From: Microbacterium galbinum
GTDB lineage: Bacteria; Actinomycetota; Actinomycetes; Actinomycetales; Microbacteriaceae
NCBI RefSeq assembly: GCF_023091225.1
Contig: NZ_JAHWXM010000001.1
Location: 2,563,913 to 2,627,912 of the forward strand
Direction of reading: 5' to 3'
DNA: 64,000 nucleotides
Positions 63,182 through 64,000 of the stretch are shown here, in pieces (position 1 is the first letter of the stretch; each line of letters starts with the position of its first letter). The notes beneath the pieces are model-generated. The model saw only the letters and a program-made list of their open reading frames with translations. It ran no database searches and was not told the DNA's origin. The translations under genes and the position numbers were made by a program.

Positions 63182-64000
63182 TCACCACAGCCACCAGTCG
63201 TCGCTGCCGTATCCGCCGGACTCTGTGAGAGGTTGACCGCTCGCCATGATGTTCGCAATGTTTGCGAACGACTCCGATCCTTCCTCCAGGTAGCCGCCGG
63301 GGAAGCCCGTGAACCCGATCGGCGCGTCGCCTTCACTGTGTGTGCCGTGCCCCGGCGTCTGCAATAGGGGGATGCCGTCGTGATGCTCGGGTGTCGGCTC
63401 CGAGCCATCGAGGTTCGGACCGTAGCCCCCGTTCGAGTCAAAGGAGACGGCACCGTCGATGCTGCCTGGATCGATGGCGTGGGAGCCTCCCGGCAACGGG
63501 CCGGCAGCATCCGAGATCCAGCGCCCCTTCTTCGCCCACATGTCTTCCGGAGACGTCGAGGCGTAGATATTCGTCCCCGAGTAGTCGACATGAGCATCAG
63601 GGTCGTCGCCCAAAGGCCGATCCGTCACTCCGGCCGAGCCTACGGCGATCAGGTTGTCGACCCCGAGATTGTCGATGGCGCTGCCGACGGCGAGGAACGC
63701 TGTCGTGCTGCCATACGAATGCCCGACCACGGTGGTGACCGCGTCTCGTGGTGCTGCGTGGTCGAGGCCGCGCAAGAACGTGGTGAGCGATTCGGCCCCG
63801 GTGATCGCTTGATCCATGAGTCCCACCGTTTCATAGTTCGGCGTGTCGTAACCGAACCACACGATCGTTGCGCTCCTTCCGCCCTGGTCTCTGATGGCAT
63901 CGTTGAAGTCGCGAGCCGAGTCTCCCCAGTTTCCAAACTGGCCGAGTTCCGTCAGCATTCCGCCAAGAAGCACATTCACGTTCGTGATCCCTGTCAACGG
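63182..64000 (-). CDS. C-terminal part of DUF1023-like alpha/beta hydrolase
   Basis: The gene continues beyond the right edge; 272 codons are visible. GHSYGSTTAFLA holds the nucleophile Ser, VWFGYDTPNYE precedes it, and a GTHSEGD stretch may provide the catalytic His. This is the DUF1023 (alpha/beta hydrolase, pfam06259) pattern, common in actinobacteria, where many members carry N-terminal WXG100-like domains and are thought to use ESX/type VII export. The N-terminus is not visible, so that feature cannot be checked. The adjacent lipoprotein may be its partner. Confidence 0.78.
   Translation of the reverse strand, partial: PLTGITNVNVLLGGMLTELGQFGNWGDSARDFNDAIRDQGGRSATIVWFGYDTPNYETVGLMDQAITGAESLTTFLRGLDHAAPRDAVTTVVGHSYGSTTAFLAVGSAIDNLGVDNLIAVGSAGVTDRPLGDDPDAHVDYSGTNIYASTSPEDMWAKKGRWISDAAGPLPGGSHAIDPGSIDGAVSFDSNGGYGPNLDGSEPTPEHHDGIPLLQTPGHGTHSEGDAPIGFTGFPGGYLEEGSESFANIANIMASGQPLTESGGYGSDDWWLW

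Overview
The window is very GC-rich chromosomal DNA from an actinobacterium, most likely a Microbacteriaceae member and probably Microbacterium or a close relative. This rests on gene content (actinobacterial dcd, the dnaK-grpE-dnaJ-hspR order, coaBC, BenE, DUF2252, DUF3817), on many short palindromes built on GGATGCC/GGCATCC, and on many start codons lying 6-7 nt after a TANNNT -10 box. No phage, insertion sequence, integrase or CRISPR array was found. Both edges cut genes: an acyl-CoA ligase-like gene at the left and a DUF1023-like alpha/beta hydrolase at the right.

Layout. 1-10.5 kb: tRNA-Gly, small transporters, dcd, a divergent pair of His/Gly-rich winged-helix regulators around a CATGT-rich promoter, two MFS transporters, an AraC regulator, a lipoprotein and an FAD oxidoreductase with an iron-box-like site. 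10.5-15.5 kb: a second, related lipoprotein, then dnaK-grpE-dnaJ-hspR behind a promoter with two HAIR-like HspR sites. 15.5-20.4 kb: a GntR/FCD regulator and a tctC-tctB-tctA-aldolase operon joined by a shared CTGTTAACAG operator core. 20.6-32 kb: DoxX, a sugar ABC transporter with SDR and NanA-like aldolase, a LacI regulator, an FGGY kinase plus FucI-like isomerase, and a cytoplasmic GH5-like glycosidase. 32-41.8 kb: DUF2252, GNAT, two glycosyltransferases, two regulators and an NRDE protein. 42-46 kb: coaBC and a clpB that lacks the N domain, with a near-perfect HAIR. 46-54 kb: APC permease, nitroreductase, an ABC-2 exporter, BenE and a two-component system. 54-56.3 kb: a visibly less GC-rich cluster of small membrane proteins and lipoproteins. 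56-64 kb: HAD, xthA, pyrE, ROK kinase, anmK, YdeI, a second HAD, a lipoprotein and the DUF1023-like protein.

How the genes work together. HspR (15068-15484) probably represses its own operon and clpB, linking DnaK and ClpB disaggregation. The LacI protein at 26357-27340 probably controls both the ABC/SDR/aldolase operon and the kinase/isomerase operon through TGAAAYCGATTTCA-type operators; a second shared site (core TACGCAACC) also occurs at the promoter of another LacI gene (41006), suggesting a two-regulator circuit. The GntR protein probably controls itself and the TTT transporter.

Most intergenic space is occupied by several families of imperfect palindromes, usually just after stop codons. 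One family has also entered the reading frames of grpE and a glycosyltransferase. The most unusual items are the divergent His/Gly-rich regulator pair, the repeat families, the dense use of apparent leaderless starts, and the lipoprotein clusters with the DUF1023-like protein.
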